DNA from: Aigarchaeota archaeon | GTDB taxonomy: Archaea; Thermoproteota; Nitrososphaeria_A; Caldarchaeales; Wolframiiraptoraceae | Assembly (NCBI GenBank): GCA_025058515.1 | Contig: JANXDW010000001.1 | Location: 1 to 52,881 of the forward strand | DNA length: 52,881 bases | Reading direction: 5' to 3' | Shown: piece by piece, positions 33,303 to 43,799 of the stretch | How the letters are laid out: each line of letters starts with the position of its first letter | Position numbering within the stretch: the first letter of the stretch is position 1 | The notes under the pieces: model-generated | The model's input: the letters and a program-made list of their open reading frames with translations, nothing else | The model's database searches: none | What the model was told of the DNA's origin: nothing | Position numbers and translations under genes: made by a program

Positions 33303-33698
33303 GTGAGTAAACCATCTGATCAGATGATGAGGATACCTCTAGAGATAAGTATAGAAGATATAGGAATACTAGAAGGTGAGTTCGTCAGATTCTACGCACC
33401 ATTAACCATTAAAGACCTATTGAAGATGATCCCTCTCGAAGGCTTCTTAGCTAAATGGGATTATGCAATATATTTTCAAATAGATCTAAAAAGAGGGGCT
33501 GAGAAGATCGTTAGTAAAGTCTCTGGAGGAGATATCTTATTCTGGCCTCCTGGTCCATACTTACTCATTGCTTTCAAAGATGCTACTCCCCCTTCACAGA
33601 TGGTTAGAGTAGGCCGAGTAGGAGAAAAATACGGAGAACTAGCTAGAGCTAAACCGGGGTCGAGAATTAGAATAAGCTTCTCCAGTAAGATTACTTAG
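33303..33698 (+). CDS. cyclophilin-like fold (TM1367-like) protein
   Basis: GDILFWPPGPYLLIAFKDATPPSQMVRVGRV. Confidence 0.65.
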   Translation: MSKPSDQMMRIPLEISIEDIGILEGEFVRFYAPLTIKDLLKMIPLEGFLAKWDYAIYFQIDLKRGAEKIVSKVSGGDILFWPPGPYLLIAFKDATPPSQMVRVGRVGEKYGELARAKPGSRIRISFSSKIT

Positions 33699-34059
33699 AT
33701 TTCTTCTTCTTTGTAGTAGGCTTCTCTACAACTTCTTCTTTAGCTTTCTCTGCTACTGCAACTACTTCTAAAGGTGTAAAGATCTTGAGTTTACTATTTC
33801 CTGAAACAAGTTTCACGGACTTCATCTCTACAAGCTTATTCAAAGCTTGCTTAGCTATCGATAGTTTTACTCCAAATTTCTCTGCAATAACATAAGGTGT
33901 TAAGTATTTCTGAGTTCTCGCGAACTCTACTAGCTCATCTATAGAAGGCATCGCTATATCACTTACAAACTTCTCTCTTGTCTGTTTCTCACCTTCTTCC
34001 TTCGTCTTCACAACCTTCTTCTCCAACTGGCTTATACGCGGCTTCTTAGCACCGCCCAT
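33691..34059 (-). CDS. ribosomal protein S25e
   Basis: Basic N-terminus and winged-helix YLTPYVIAEKFGVKLSIAKQALNKLVEMKSVKLVS. Confidence 0.88.
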   Translation of the reverse strand: MGGAKKPRISQLEKKVVKTKEEGEKQTREKFVSDIAMPSIDELVEFARTQKYLTPYVIAEKFGVKLSIAKQALNKLVEMKSVKLVSGNSKLKIFTPLEVVAVAEKAKEEVVEKPTTKKKKSK

Positions 34060-34261
34060 ATTATTCTACCTTAGTAGATCGTGGAGACACCCTAATAAAA
34101 ACTTACACTATTGTTGCTAGGTTGAAATTATCTATCTTAAACGTAAAAATGACTATAAATTAAGGCTATATATAGCAGTTTACCGTAAAAATGCCATTAT
34201 CTTGATTAAAGAGACAAATACCTCTATTATGGAGAGTATAGACAGGTGGTGAGAAGATAAA

Positions 34262-35227
34262 TTGAAGAGTAATCCAGCTATTACTACTCAACTATCCTAT
34301 CTAGTCTCTATTGAGAAGATCAATAGTCCGAGAATGTCTGCTATACTAAAAGTGTATAGTAAGGTATTAAAGACCATGGTTGATATACTCTTAGACAAAG
34401 GCTTCCAATGGATCCTACCAGTAATCTTAGCTAAATCGACAGACCCATTATGGCCTGATCCTAATTTCAGTATCGAGGATAGAATTGAATTAGAGATCTA
34501 TGGAACCAGAGTTAAGACAATGCAGAGTATGATAGTCCATAAGAGGGTTCTAGTCTCTCTAGGTCCTCCAAAGATATTTACCCTCTCTCCAAATATTAGG
34601 ATAGAGAATAGAGAAAGAGTTGCAACCGGTAGACATCTCTACGAATTTACACAACTAGATCTAGAGATTGCATATGGAAAGATGGATGATGTATTTAGAT
34701 TATTTGAAGAATTGGTGAAGAGATCGATCGAAGTCGTTAGTAAAGAGATGGAGGAAGAGCTGAAGATATTCTCAAGAGAACTACGTATCCCAAGTACACC
34801 TTTTAAAGTCTTTAAGAGAAGATGGCTTATAGAAAAATATGGAGAAGACTGGGAAGAGATAATCTCAAGAGAATTTGAAGAACCTGTATGGGTTACAGAT
34901 ATCCCAAGACAATTCTACGATTATGAAGATGTTGAAACAGGAGAGTGGAGAAACTATGACTTAATACTTCCTGAAGGATATGGTGAAGTGCTTTCAGGAG
35001 CAGAGAGAGAATATGAATATGAGAAGATCTTAAAGAAGATAGAGAGAGATGGGTTGAGAAGAGAAGATTATAAATTACTTCTAGAATTAGCTGAGAAGAG
35101 ACTCTTAAAACCTTCTGCTGGAGCAGGATTAGGAGTAGAAAGATTCATTCAATACATCTGCGGAGTAAAACATATTGGAGAAGTTCAACCATTCCCAAGA
35201 ATCCCAGGCATCGTACCAGACCTCTAA
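34262..35227 (+). CDS. asparaginyl-tRNA synthetase-related protein / archaeal asparagine synthetase A (AS-AR type)
   Basis: Class II aaRS core (YEFTQLDLEIAYGKMDDV; GAGLGVERFIQYICGVKHIGEVQPFPRIPG), no anticodon-binding domain. Confidence 0.8.
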   Translation: MKSNPAITTQLSYLVSIEKINSPRMSAILKVYSKVLKTMVDILLDKGFQWILPVILAKSTDPLWPDPNFSIEDRIELEIYGTRVKTMQSMIVHKRVLVSLGPPKIFTLSPNIRIENRERVATGRHLYEFTQLDLEIAYGKMDDVFRLFEELVKRSIEVVSKEMEEELKIFSRELRIPSTPFKVFKRRWLIEKYGEDWEEIISREFEEPVWVTDIPRQFYDYEDVETGEWRNYDLILPEGYGEVLSGAEREYEYEKILKKIERDGLRREDYKLLLELAEKRLLKPSAGAGLGVERFIQYICGVKHIGEVQPFPRIPGIVPDL

Positions 35228-35488
35228 AAGATGTTAAAGACTAGTTAAATAATAATCAATTCTCAAATATCTGGAAATATTTTTCCAATGCTTGAAGGCT
35301 TATTCATTAGATGATAGAAATACTCTACATGTGTTAATGTTGAAGTCATCATGATGGTATTATCACTATTTAGAGAATCTCATAAATCTAGGTAAGAATC
35401 AGAAAATCATCTCTTTTTATAACGCATCTACAGATGATAAACAAACATAAAATTAAATTAGGAAATTCTTTATTATGAGTAGAATAGG

Positions 35489-36325
35489 TTGAAGTTTAAA
35501 GATTACTTAGCTGAGAAGATTCCTGAAGCTCCAAAGAGTCTACTACCTTCTAGAGCGAGGATTATTGATAAGATTGCAATACTACGCATCTCCAGTGAAC
35601 TTGAACCATGGTTTAAAGAAATAAGTAGATTAGCTCTCCAATATTACCCTAGAGTTCGAGCTGTTTATAGATGGATTGGTGTAGAAGGAATTGAGAGGAG
35701 ACCGATTATCGAGCATCTAGCAGGAGAACGAGTTAGAGTCGTAGAACATAAAGAGTATGGCTGGAAGCTTAGATTAGATATTGAAAGATTGATGCTCTGT
35801 CTAGGTAATAGTTATGAAAGACTTAGAATAGCTAGAATCGTTTCAAATAACGAGATAGTAGTCGATATGTTTGCAGGTGTAGGTCAATTCACCATACCTA
35901 TAGCTGTCATCGGTAAGCCTAGAAAAATATACTCAGTAGAGATAAATCCTGAAGCATACTCCTACCTAGTAGAGAATATATTATTGAACAGAGTCCAGCA
36001 TATAGTAGATCCTATACTTGGAGATTGTAAGAAGATCGTTGGAGAAGAGATCAAAGAGATTGCAGATAGAGTAGTCATGGGATATTTCGGAGGCACTATA
36101 GAAGCATTACCTCAAGCTCTAGAAGCATTGAAACCAATTGGAGGAATAATCCACTTTCATGAATTAGTGAGAAGAGGGAGAGAAGAAGATTTTATCTATA
36201 CGATTAAGAAGAAAGTTGAAGAACAAGGATACTGGATAGATGTCAAGAGTTGGAGGATAGTCAAATCATATTCTAAAACACGGAATCACATAGTCATAGA
36301 TATCTATGCTAGAAGAACCAATTAA
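35489..36325 (+). CDS. Trm5/Taw2-family class I methyltransferase
   Basis: VVDMFAGVGQFTIPIAVIGKPRKIYSVEINPEAYSYLVENILLN. Confidence 0.88.
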   Translation: MKFKDYLAEKIPEAPKSLLPSRARIIDKIAILRISSELEPWFKEISRLALQYYPRVRAVYRWIGVEGIERRPIIEHLAGERVRVVEHKEYGWKLRLDIERLMLCLGNSYERLRIARIVSNNEIVVDMFAGVGQFTIPIAVIGKPRKIYSVEINPEAYSYLVENILLNRVQHIVDPILGDCKKIVGEEIKEIADRVVMGYFGGTIEALPQALEALKPIGGIIHFHELVRRGREEDFIYTIKKKVEEQGYWIDVKSWRIVKSYSKTRNHIVIDIYARRTN

Positions 36326-36448
36326 TAGAAAACCTTAAGATTCTTAACCTATTAAGAACTTGCTCTTCTCTCTATTAATACTATATCTCTCCGTTTCTTA
36401 AAATTGATGATAATACTTAATATTAAGGTAAGATCAATTTTTCATTGA

Positions 36449-36802
36449 ATGAACCCTGAGCTATTCTCTGAGTTAAAGAAGATAATAGATAGTGTAAATT
36501 CAGATTATGTTTTGAGGAAGCTCCTCCCCCATGAACCGATAGTTGTTGAATTAAGAACTGAAGATAATGTCTCAAAATTTTTCGAGATTAGTGAGAATGG
36601 TGTAATGATGTTGGAGAGTTTTAGTGGTAAACCTGATGCCATAGTTAAAGGTAATAGTAGATTGATCATAAAGCTTTTAAGAGGTGAAGAAGATCCGATT
36701 AAATCATTCTTCTTAGGTAAGGTTAAAGTTGAAGGAAGCTTAGATTTTGCTTATATTATACATGAAAGACTGAGAGAGTATAGAAGAATCAAGAAGAAGT
36801 AA
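36449..36802 (+). CDS. SCP2 sterol-binding domain-like protein
   Basis: GKPDAIVKGNSRLIIKLLRGEEDPIKSFFLGKVKVEGSLDFA. Confidence 0.72.
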   Translation: MNPELFSELKKIIDSVNSDYVLRKLLPHEPIVVELRTEDNVSKFFEISENGVMMLESFSGKPDAIVKGNSRLIIKLLRGEEDPIKSFFLGKVKVEGSLDFAYIIHERLREYRRIKKK

Positions 36803-36874
36803 GAATATTGTTCTTAAAGATTGCTTAAATAACTTTTAAGAATTATCTGTTTAGAGTATGTGAAGCTTGAAAGG

Positions 36875-37309
36875 CTAGATTATCATACCCGCTATGTTTG
36901 CAACTCGTGGCCATCTCTCAGCTGCTTCTCGAGCTACAGGTCCTTTAATCTCTGTTGCTTTAACATCTCCTTCAGGTGTAACGAGTACTGCAGCAGTATC
37001 TTCAAAAGATATCCATGTTCCATCAGGTCTCCTATAAGGCATCCTCTGCCTAATTATTACGGCATGCATAACCTTCTTCCTCAAGTCTATCGGACCCTTC
37101 TTCACAGTTACTGAGACCAAGTCCCCGATCCCTGCCGATGGATGTTGTCTCAGTCTAGTCTTAACACCGTGTACCTGGACTATCTTGAGTATCTGAGCTC
37201 CAGAGTTATCGGCACACAATATCTCCGAGCCTACATTTATCGTTCTAGGAATATTAGGTCTCCTCTCAAGTATTCCAACAGCTGCTACAGCTCTGCTCTT
37301 CTTAGACAT
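36875..37309 (-). CDS. rpl14p: ribosomal protein L14
   Basis: CADNSGAQILKIVQVHG; GDLVSVTVKKGP; HAVIIRQRMPYRR. Confidence 0.96.
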   Translation of the reverse strand: MSKKSRAVAAVGILERRPNIPRTINVGSEILCADNSGAQILKIVQVHGVKTRLRQHPSAGIGDLVSVTVKKGPIDLRKKVMHAVIIRQRMPYRRPDGTWISFEDTAAVLVTPEGDVKATEIKGPVAREAAERWPRVANIAGMII

Positions 37310-37402
37310 GTCTTCACCCTCCTACTATATTAGATTCAAGTACTCCATCTATATAACCTATACATTAGATAAAAGGATGAATTAGCTGAATGCTCTAATC
37401 GA

Positions 37403-37738
37403 TTACTCTAGCTTCTCTATCACTACGAAGCTTACGGTCTTACTTAGAGGTCTGCACTCAGCTATCTTAACCTTATCACCTTCATTCACATCTATACATT
37501 CTGGGAGATGAGCTGGTATATTGCTCCTCCTCCTCTCATACCTCTTATACTTTCTTAGATAATAGAGATATTCACGTCTAACGACCACTGTCTTGTTCAT
37601 CTTCTTCTTATATACTGTACCTGTTAAGATTATTCCTCTAATCTTTAAGTATCCATGGAATGGACAGTCTGGGTCACTGCACTCTCTTGCAGGTGGTCTC
37701 ACAGGTACTCCAATATTCTTAGTAGTAATAGTCATCAC
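37403..37738 (-). CDS. rps17p: ribosomal protein S17
   Basis: CPFHGYLKIRGIILTGTVYKKKMNKTVVVRREYL. Confidence 0.95.
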   Translation of the reverse strand: MMTITTKNIGVPVRPPARECSDPDCPFHGYLKIRGIILTGTVYKKKMNKTVVVRREYLYYLRKYKRYERRRSNIPAHLPECIDVNEGDKVKIAECRPLSKTVSFVVIEKLE

Positions 37739-37914
37739 CTTCTAACCTAAGTTCATAACTCTCCTAATAAACTTTAAACATTAAATGGGAACCCTCGTAC
37801 TTCACGTATCAAGTAGTTTTCAAGTCTATAAACATATAGCGCTTACATCTCGGAGAGTATCTCGAGGCTTTTGAGAAGGTAGATCTACTCTATTCTAAAC
37901 TCGCTAGATTTTTA

Positions 37915-38199
37915 CTACCATCTTCTTATCTTCTTTTTTAATCTATCTTCTGGTCTACCTAATAATGCAGCACCCTCAACTCTTACTCTTTCATTATTTG
38001 GGAGAATAAACTCAAAGACATATGCATCTTTTATCAATCTAATTATTCTTCCATCTTTTCTTAATATCTTAAAGGTTTTCTGAGATTCTTCAACAATCTC
38101 TCCAACATGTTCTATCTTCTGTTTTATTCCTCTTGCTACTACATTTAATCCAAGAAGTTCATGGCGTAAGATATTTTTTGCAGTGAAGGTTTTATGCAC
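37915..38199 (-). CDS. RNase P protein component 1 (Rpp29)
   Basis: LLGLNVVARGIKQKIEHVGEIVEESQKTFKILRKDGRI. Confidence 0.92.
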   Translation of the reverse strand: MHKTFTAKNILRHELLGLNVVARGIKQKIEHVGEIVEESQKTFKILRKDGRIIRLIKDAYVFEFILPNNERVRVEGAALLGRPEDRLKKKIRRW

Positions 38200-38392
38200 T
38201 CACTCCTCTCTCCGTTAAGATTGTCAAGATCCTCGCTATCCTTCTACGGGTATTTCTTATTAATGCTGTTTTTTCAGCTCCAGCTTTACTAGTCTTACTC
38301 CTAAGTAAGATCAACTCTGACCTCAATCTATCTAGTTCATCTAGTAGTTCTTCATTACTCTTCTGTCTTAAGTCCTTTACTTCTTTCACCAT
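38192..38392 (-). CDS. rpl29p: ribosomal protein L29
   Basis: KSNEELLDELDRLRSELILLRSKT..NTRRRIARILTILTER. Confidence 0.92.
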   Translation of the reverse strand: MVKEVKDLRQKSNEELLDELDRLRSELILLRSKTSKAGAEKTALIRNTRRRIARILTILTERGVSA

Positions 38393-39035
38393 CTTCCACT
38401 ACCTCACCCTTATGTTCTGAAGTCTTTATAGTAGTAATCTTCTCAATATCTAAGTTTAATTCTTCAGGTAATGGTGCATCTGGAGGATATATCTTTACCT
38501 TTACTCCGTATATACCTGTTTTCAGTAAGATGGATGCTTTACCGACCTTTAAATATTTTAATGCATAATCTCCCGATTTAGGGATTAGTCCAGAAGAGTA
38601 TTTCTCTGTTCTCGCTCTAGCAGATGTTAACTTACCGCTTATCTCTATTTCTACACCTCTAGCACCTGCATCCATTATCCTTCTAAGAGCCCAGAATGCT
38701 ACTCTTCTATGTCTAACACCTTTCTCTATTGCTTGAGCTATCCTATAGGCCATGACATATGGATTCAGTTCTGGAACCTCTATCTCTGCAACGGTAACAT
38801 TAGGATTCTCTATACCGAATTTACTGGCTAATGTTTCTGATATTTCTTTAATAGTTCTTCCTCTAGGTCCTATAACTCTACCAGGATGCATAGCGTATAC
38901 TGTGACTCTAGTACCTATTGGTGTAAAGACTATGTCTACTCCTCCGAAGCCTGCATCCTTCAACTTCTCTCTAAGATACTCTTCCACCTCTGACTTCTTT
39001 CTCCTCTTCTCAACTATCTGCTTAACTGTAGACAT
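38355..39035 (-). CDS. rps3p: ribosomal protein S3
   Basis: KH domain HPGRVIGPRGRTIKEISETLASKFG. Confidence 0.96.
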   Translation of the reverse strand: MSTVKQIVEKRRKKSEVEEYLREKLKDAGFGGVDIVFTPIGTRVTVYAMHPGRVIGPRGRTIKEISETLASKFGIENPNVTVAEIEVPELNPYVMAYRIAQAIEKGVRHRRVAFWALRRIMDAGARGVEIEISGKLTSARARTEKYSSGLIPKSGDYALKYLKVGKASILLKTGIYGVKVKIYPPDAPLPEELNLDIEKITTIKTSEHKGEVVEDGERSKGLKTEE

Positions 39036-39167
39036 CTTTATCTTCCACCCAACCGGTCTATCTCAAGTCTACTGATTCTAAGTCTTCTACACAAGACCTA
39101 TATTTTAAAGTTCCCTTTCTCTCTATATCTAGTATATGAAAGTATCTTGAATTATTAGAGTATCTTC

Positions 39168-39626
39168 TTATTCTCTCACTTCTCCGATCAATTCTATATG
39201 GGTTAAAGTTTTCTCATATGGTGTAGCTCTACCGAAAGCTCTCTCGATAAACTTTGTCAAAACTCTGCCTTTGTGTGCTACAGCATATCTTATAACTACT
39301 TGCTCTGGGTCTAATCCCTTAAACTCTGCATTAGCCTCAAGACTTTCAAGTAGCTTTAACATTAGTTTAGCAACTTTTACCGGATATCCTCCTGGACCTT
39401 TAGTTTGAGCATGCTGTGCTCTCTTCTTCCTATACCTTCTATAAGGTATCATCTTCTTCTTGGCGATAACATCTTCCATCAACTTCTTTGCTTTAGGGAT
39501 ACTTAACCCGATTATCGCTCTACAAACTTCTCTAGAAAACTTTGGTGAAACATCTACCTCTCTAAGACTTGCTTTCACAGTTTTAGCAGGATCAAGTTCT
39601 TTAACAGAGTATCCCCAGTTCGGCAC
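39168..39626 (-). CDS. rpl22p: ribosomal protein L22
   Basis: KASLREVDVSPKFSREVCRAIIGLSIPKAKKLMEDV...AFGRATPYEKTLTHIELI. Confidence 0.95.
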   Translation of the reverse strand: MPNWGYSVKELDPAKTVKASLREVDVSPKFSREVCRAIIGLSIPKAKKLMEDVIAKKKMIPYRRYRKKRAQHAQTKGPGGYPVKVAKLMLKLLESLEANAEFKGLDPEQVVIRYAVAHKGRVLTKFIERAFGRATPYEKTLTHIELIGEVRE

Positions 39627-39708
39627 TACTCATCCACCCATTTAATTTTCTCGTCGTCTAGCTGAAAACGATAAAACCACTATTTTAAGATACTGGATGA
39701 GGATAGTT

Positions 39709-40341
39709 CTACTTGAGTATCTTACCCGTCTCAAGATACCATAAATAAAGATCTAACTCACCTAATTTCATATTAAGTTGATTAGAGATATTCTCTAATA
39801 TCTTTTCGATCTCGAGATACTTTTTCTTTGTTAAGGTCTTCGGCTTCTTTATAACTCCATATCTGTCTAAGAGGTCGAGAATGTGGAAATCGATTATAGC
39901 TACATCTAGACGACCTATATTCCTAAGGAAATGGCTAGCCTCTTTATATCCTACTCCATCTATATTCTCTACAAGCCACTCTCTAATCTGCTTATCATCC
40001 CTCAAGCTAGATAATACGATCTTTAAATCATCTATCTTCTCCCTAGCCTTCACAATATACCTAGCTCTTGCATCAGGATATCTATGTCCAAGCTCTCTAA
40101 GCATTAGAGATAAATCTTCTTGAGAGAACTTTAAGAAACCATCACCAATCTTCTCTTGAATCATTATACTTCTCTCAGCATTATAGCCTGCGGTCAAGAT
40201 ACAGAAACAAAGTTCTTTAAAGATCTCATCAATATCCTTTCCACCTAATTCTTTAAATTCTCTAATCTTTTCTTGAACGATCCTACTTACACTTGTGTTG
40301 ACAAGTTTTCTTAAATCTTCTAATAATCTTTTTAACCCCAT
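39709..40341 (-). CDS. 8-oxoguanine DNA glycosylase/AP lyase, archaeal Ogg2 type
   Basis: ENIDGVGYKEASHFLRNIGRLDVAIIDFHILDLL: HhH and catalytic Asp region. Confidence 0.9.
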   Translation of the reverse strand: MGLKRLLEDLRKLVNTSVSRIVQEKIREFKELGGKDIDEIFKELCFCILTAGYNAERSIMIQEKIGDGFLKFSQEDLSLMLRELGHRYPDARARYIVKAREKIDDLKIVLSSLRDDKQIREWLVENIDGVGYKEASHFLRNIGRLDVAIIDFHILDLLDRYGVIKKPKTLTKKKYLEIEKILENISNQLNMKLGELDLYLWYLETGKILK

Positions 40342-40408
40342 CTATATTCTCCACACAATATATTGAGCGTCATAAAAATATAGGGAGGTTTATGGATTAT
40401 TCTAAAGA

Positions 40409-41512
40409 TTACTGGAGGAACCCCTTTGCTAGATAGTGGTATAGTAGTATTAGGAATACTCCTGTCATTATTAGTATGGATGCTACTCCAACTCCAATCA
40501 GAATTGGATCTATTATGATTAGTTTGTTTAGGAATGCAGATGCTTCTATTCCTTTCTCACCTATGATAACCATGTATGGTAGTCTCCCCACATCATGGGC
40601 TATCTCACCTAAGATCAATGATATTATAGCGAGAGATGGTAAGATGTACGCTACCTTCTTATCAGGCTTGTAATAATATGCTACCCCCATTACTAGTATA
40701 ACTATAGCTAATAGTACCATCCCTAGAAAACTATGTCCCATATCTATAGAAGATTCTCCTACTGGTAGGAACGATTTATTGATACTGTTGAAGAGGTATC
40801 TTGAGTGAAAGCTTAGTGTACTCCAGAACCAGAACCCAACTATTCCTTGAGGTATTATCATCAGTGATCCCAGTAGGCTTGCATGTCTACTCCACTCAAG
40901 GTCTTCTCCACTTCTCCTAGATGTCCATGAGAGACCTGCAGCAGCGGTCAAGAATCCTATCGATAATGCTCCAATCCATGTATGTAGTAAAAGTGGTGGA
41001 TATACTGGATTGAATAATGCTTCTATAGGGTCTCCTAATAAAGGTGTTAAACTCTTTAAACCTACTGGATTATTTATTAAAGCGAATATGTATCTAAACC
41101 CTCCGGGGATCATCAAGCCTGAGACCGCCATCACTATACCTATTGATAGATGGGTCTTCACGTTTACCCTATCCCAAGTATACCAGTAGGCCACGATCGA
41201 CGTCAACCTTATCAATATTCCTAGTATGCTTATGATTAGTGGGATGAATAAGATCGTTGCAGCTATGTTTACCAATGTGGGGAATAGGCCTGCGAGAACA
41301 ACTGTAATCATTGTTCCATAGACTCCTGAAACTACTTCTGTAGCAACGAGGAACTTGAATACTTTACGTGCAGTTCTAGCTACCTCGCTTCTTCTTAGAG
41401 AGATGAACCTTAAGATTAAGCTGTAAAATCCTAGACCGATATTGATATTTACGAATGTGAGATGTATTAAGAGGATTAGTCCTAGGACGAGGATAGGTAA
41501 TGTTACATCCAT
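40409..41512 (-). CDS. second, divergent CydA-like subunit (CydA'-like) of a bd-type oxidase
   Basis: Multi-TM CydA-like layout with FFWxLHxx-type HTWIGALSIGFLTAAAGLSW and WTIGF-like helices; carries VGRLPYMV where CydA has GRKPWTV; starts immediately after the cydA stop. Confidence 0.75.
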   Translation of the reverse strand: MDVTLPILVLGLILLIHLTFVNINIGLGFYSLILRFISLRRSEVARTARKVFKFLVATEVVSGVYGTMITVVLAGLFPTLVNIAATILFIPLIISILGILIRLTSIVAYWYTWDRVNVKTHLSIGIVMAVSGLMIPGGFRYIFALINNPVGLKSLTPLLGDPIEALFNPVYPPLLLHTWIGALSIGFLTAAAGLSWTSRRSGEDLEWSRHASLLGSLMIIPQGIVGFWFWSTLSFHSRYLFNSINKSFLPVGESSIDMGHSFLGMVLLAIVILVMGVAYYYKPDKKVAYILPSLAIISLILGEIAHDVGRLPYMVIIGEKGIEASAFLNKLIIIDPILIGVGVASILIMTGVFLILLYHYLAKGFLQ

Positions 41513-43015
41513 CTATTCTTCAACCTCCAATAAGAATCGAGGAGGCTTCTGCAATACTTTATATGCTGTCCAGAAAGTTAAGAGTAATCCAGCGATTATC
41601 CCTGCAAGGATAGCTAATCCAACCCATAGATTTACTGGATTAAGCGTTATCAGTTCTTCTGGATAAAGTAATCCATATACTGTCCATGGTTTTCTACCTA
41701 TCTCTCTTACAGCCCATCCGAGACCTGCTACAGCTGGAGGAATAAAGGGCATCGCTAGACCACCATAGAGGAGTATCTTCTCTCTTCCAACCCAGAACTT
41801 CTTAAAGACTAGAGTAGATAATATCATCAGAGAGATGATGACACCTATGCCTGCTAAAAGTAGCTTGACTTCATATAAGACTTTTACTAGAGGTAGTTTT
41901 TCCAGAGCTTTCAATGTATCTGAGATAGCTATCTCTTTAAGCGATATTCCAGCTATCTTGATATCTGGATTTGGATGATTCTCTGAGACTTGTAGTAGAT
42001 AGTCAAATCCTTTAAAGATGTAGTTCGGGTCTCCGAATAAAGTTAATCCTGCAGGTGGGTAAGCTCCAGATTTTTCAAGCCCAGCTATCATCGCAAACTT
42101 TGTCGGTTGATACAAGTAGACCATCAATCCTTGTTCATGACCTTCTATTCCTTGAACGATGAATAGAATAGCTCCTATCAAAGCAACTGATTTGAATAAT
42201 TTGAAATATTTTTCTCTCTTCTCAACGTTTCTTAAAGCTTTGTATGATAATGCTCCAGCTATCCAGAATACTCCTACAATTGTAGTTGCGAGCAGTTGAT
42301 GGATTACACTTATTAAGGCAACTGGACTAGTTAGTGAGACCCAAGGATCTTTAAGTAAGATTCCATGCTTGTTTATCAACTGCTCTAACACGGTAGGTGT
42401 GATTAAAGATGGACCATACCCATTCTTCAAACTATTATCTACTAAAATTATCTTTAATTCTACTAAGAAATCTACATTAGATAAGTTAGGTCCATAAGAT
42501 GGAGCCCATGGATATATTAGTTTGACTAGGTCTCCCGTCCCCCAAGGTGCTTGCATCCAAGAGTTAACCGATGTAATCAATGCTCCTGAGAATAGAGCTC
42601 CAACTGCATAAACTACAGTTATAGTCCAGTGGGTCCAAGGGTTCTTGAACTTGTCCCAAGTATATACTAAGGCGATTAGAAGACCGGCTTCGATCACGAA
42701 TGCTACAAGTTCTAGATAGAGAGGGAGGAAGACATAAGAACCTATAGCTAAGATAACTCCATTCCATACTTGTATTAATCCAAACTCAACTAATGTTCCA
42801 GTAGCAGCTCCGAAGACAAACGCTATGATTAGAAATATTGCGACCTTCTTTGCTAATTTAATATATTCTTTATCTTTCTTCTTTATTCCTAGAAATTCAA
42901 GTACTACTAAAGCTATGGAGAAACCTATAACGATAGCTACAGTTATAGCGTGAACGTATATTCCGATTGAAGAAAGTGTAAGAGCAAAAGATACATCTAT
43001 CGTTTCTGGAGACAT
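41513..43015 (-). CDS. cydA: cytochrome bd-type quinol oxidase subunit I
   Basis: GTLVEFGLIQVWNG, NSWMQAP, GLMVYLYQPTKFAMIAGLE, REIGRKPWTVYGLL (GRxPW motif). Confidence 0.92.
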   Translation of the reverse strand: MSPETIDVSFALTLSSIGIYVHAITVAIVIGFSIALVVLEFLGIKKKDKEYIKLAKKVAIFLIIAFVFGAATGTLVEFGLIQVWNGVILAIGSYVFLPLYLELVAFVIEAGLLIALVYTWDKFKNPWTHWTITVVYAVGALFSGALITSVNSWMQAPWGTGDLVKLIYPWAPSYGPNLSNVDFLVELKIILVDNSLKNGYGPSLITPTVLEQLINKHGILLKDPWVSLTSPVALISVIHQLLATTIVGVFWIAGALSYKALRNVEKREKYFKLFKSVALIGAILFIVQGIEGHEQGLMVYLYQPTKFAMIAGLEKSGAYPPAGLTLFGDPNYIFKGFDYLLQVSENHPNPDIKIAGISLKEIAISDTLKALEKLPLVKVLYEVKLLLAGIGVIISLMILSTLVFKKFWVGREKILLYGGLAMPFIPPAVAGLGWAVREIGRKPWTVYGLLYPEELITLNPVNLWVGLAILAGIIAGLLLTFWTAYKVLQKPPRFLLEVEE

Positions 43016-43081
43016 GGTTTCCCCTCAAAAAATGAATAGGATAGAATACATTATATTTATTTCTATTTTATTTACTTTTAT

Positions 43082-43798
43082 TTACTTTGTTGATATCTCT
43101 TTGTATACGAACCACCAGTCGAATCCTTTATACTGTTTTAGACGTTCTTCAGCAGATGCTTCATCGGTTGCAGGTGGGACGATAACTTTATCTCCAACGA
43201 TCTCATTCTCTGGCCAGTTAGCTGGGAGAGCTGCCTTCTCTTTATCAGCAATCTGTAATCCTCTTACAGCTCTTAGAATCTCATCGATATTTCTACCAAG
43301 TTCTGGAGGATAGTAGAATACTGCTCTTAGCACACCTTCGGGATCAATTATGAAGACAGCTCTAACTGTATTCGTTCCCTTCTTCGGATGCACCATGCCG
43401 AACATAGCTGCAATCTTACCCATATCATCTGCGATTATTGGAAATTCTATCTGTATATTTAGCTTCTCTTTTATCCATCTAACCCACTGGATATGGCTGA
43501 AGACTTGGTCGATGCTCAATCCGATTAACTCACAGTTTAATTTTTTGAATTCATTATGTCTCTTCTGGAATGCGTAGAACTCTGTAGTACAGACTGGGGT
43601 GAAGTCTGCTGGATGGGAGAATAAGACAACCCATTTACCACGATAATCTTCTGGGAAGTTTATGACCCCTTTCGTTGTCCTAGCTCTAAAACTAGGTACT
43701 TTATCTCCTATCATAGGTATCTTCTCAACTTGGATGGTTTCCATTTCTAACACCCCTTTTTCTTGTATCTTTATTAAATAGTTTGATTTATTAAACAT
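43082..43798 (-). CDS. 1-Cys/Prx6-type peroxiredoxin; real start likely METIQ at ~43744
   Basis: [20 protein letters not shown]; internal Met preceded by aaaaggggtg SD-like sequence. Confidence 0.95.
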   Translation of the reverse strand: MFNKSNYLIKIQEKGVLEMETIQVEKIPMIGDKVPSFRARTTKGVINFPEDYRGKWVVLFSHPADFTPVCTTEFYAFQKRHNEFKKLNCELIGLSIDQVFSHIQWVRWIKEKLNIQIEFPIIADDMGKIAAMFGMVHPKKGTNTVRAVFIIDPEGVLRAVFYYPPELGRNIDEILRAVRGLQIADKEKAALPANWPENEIVGDKVIVPPATDEASAEERLKQYKGFDWWFVYKEISTK

Positions 43799-43799
43799 T

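Noticed and set aside
35276-35440. AT-rich gap with AGATGATAG and ATGATGG, considered as a C/D small RNA
   Set aside because: No CTGA box in a workable position, no GC-rich islet, no terminal stem.
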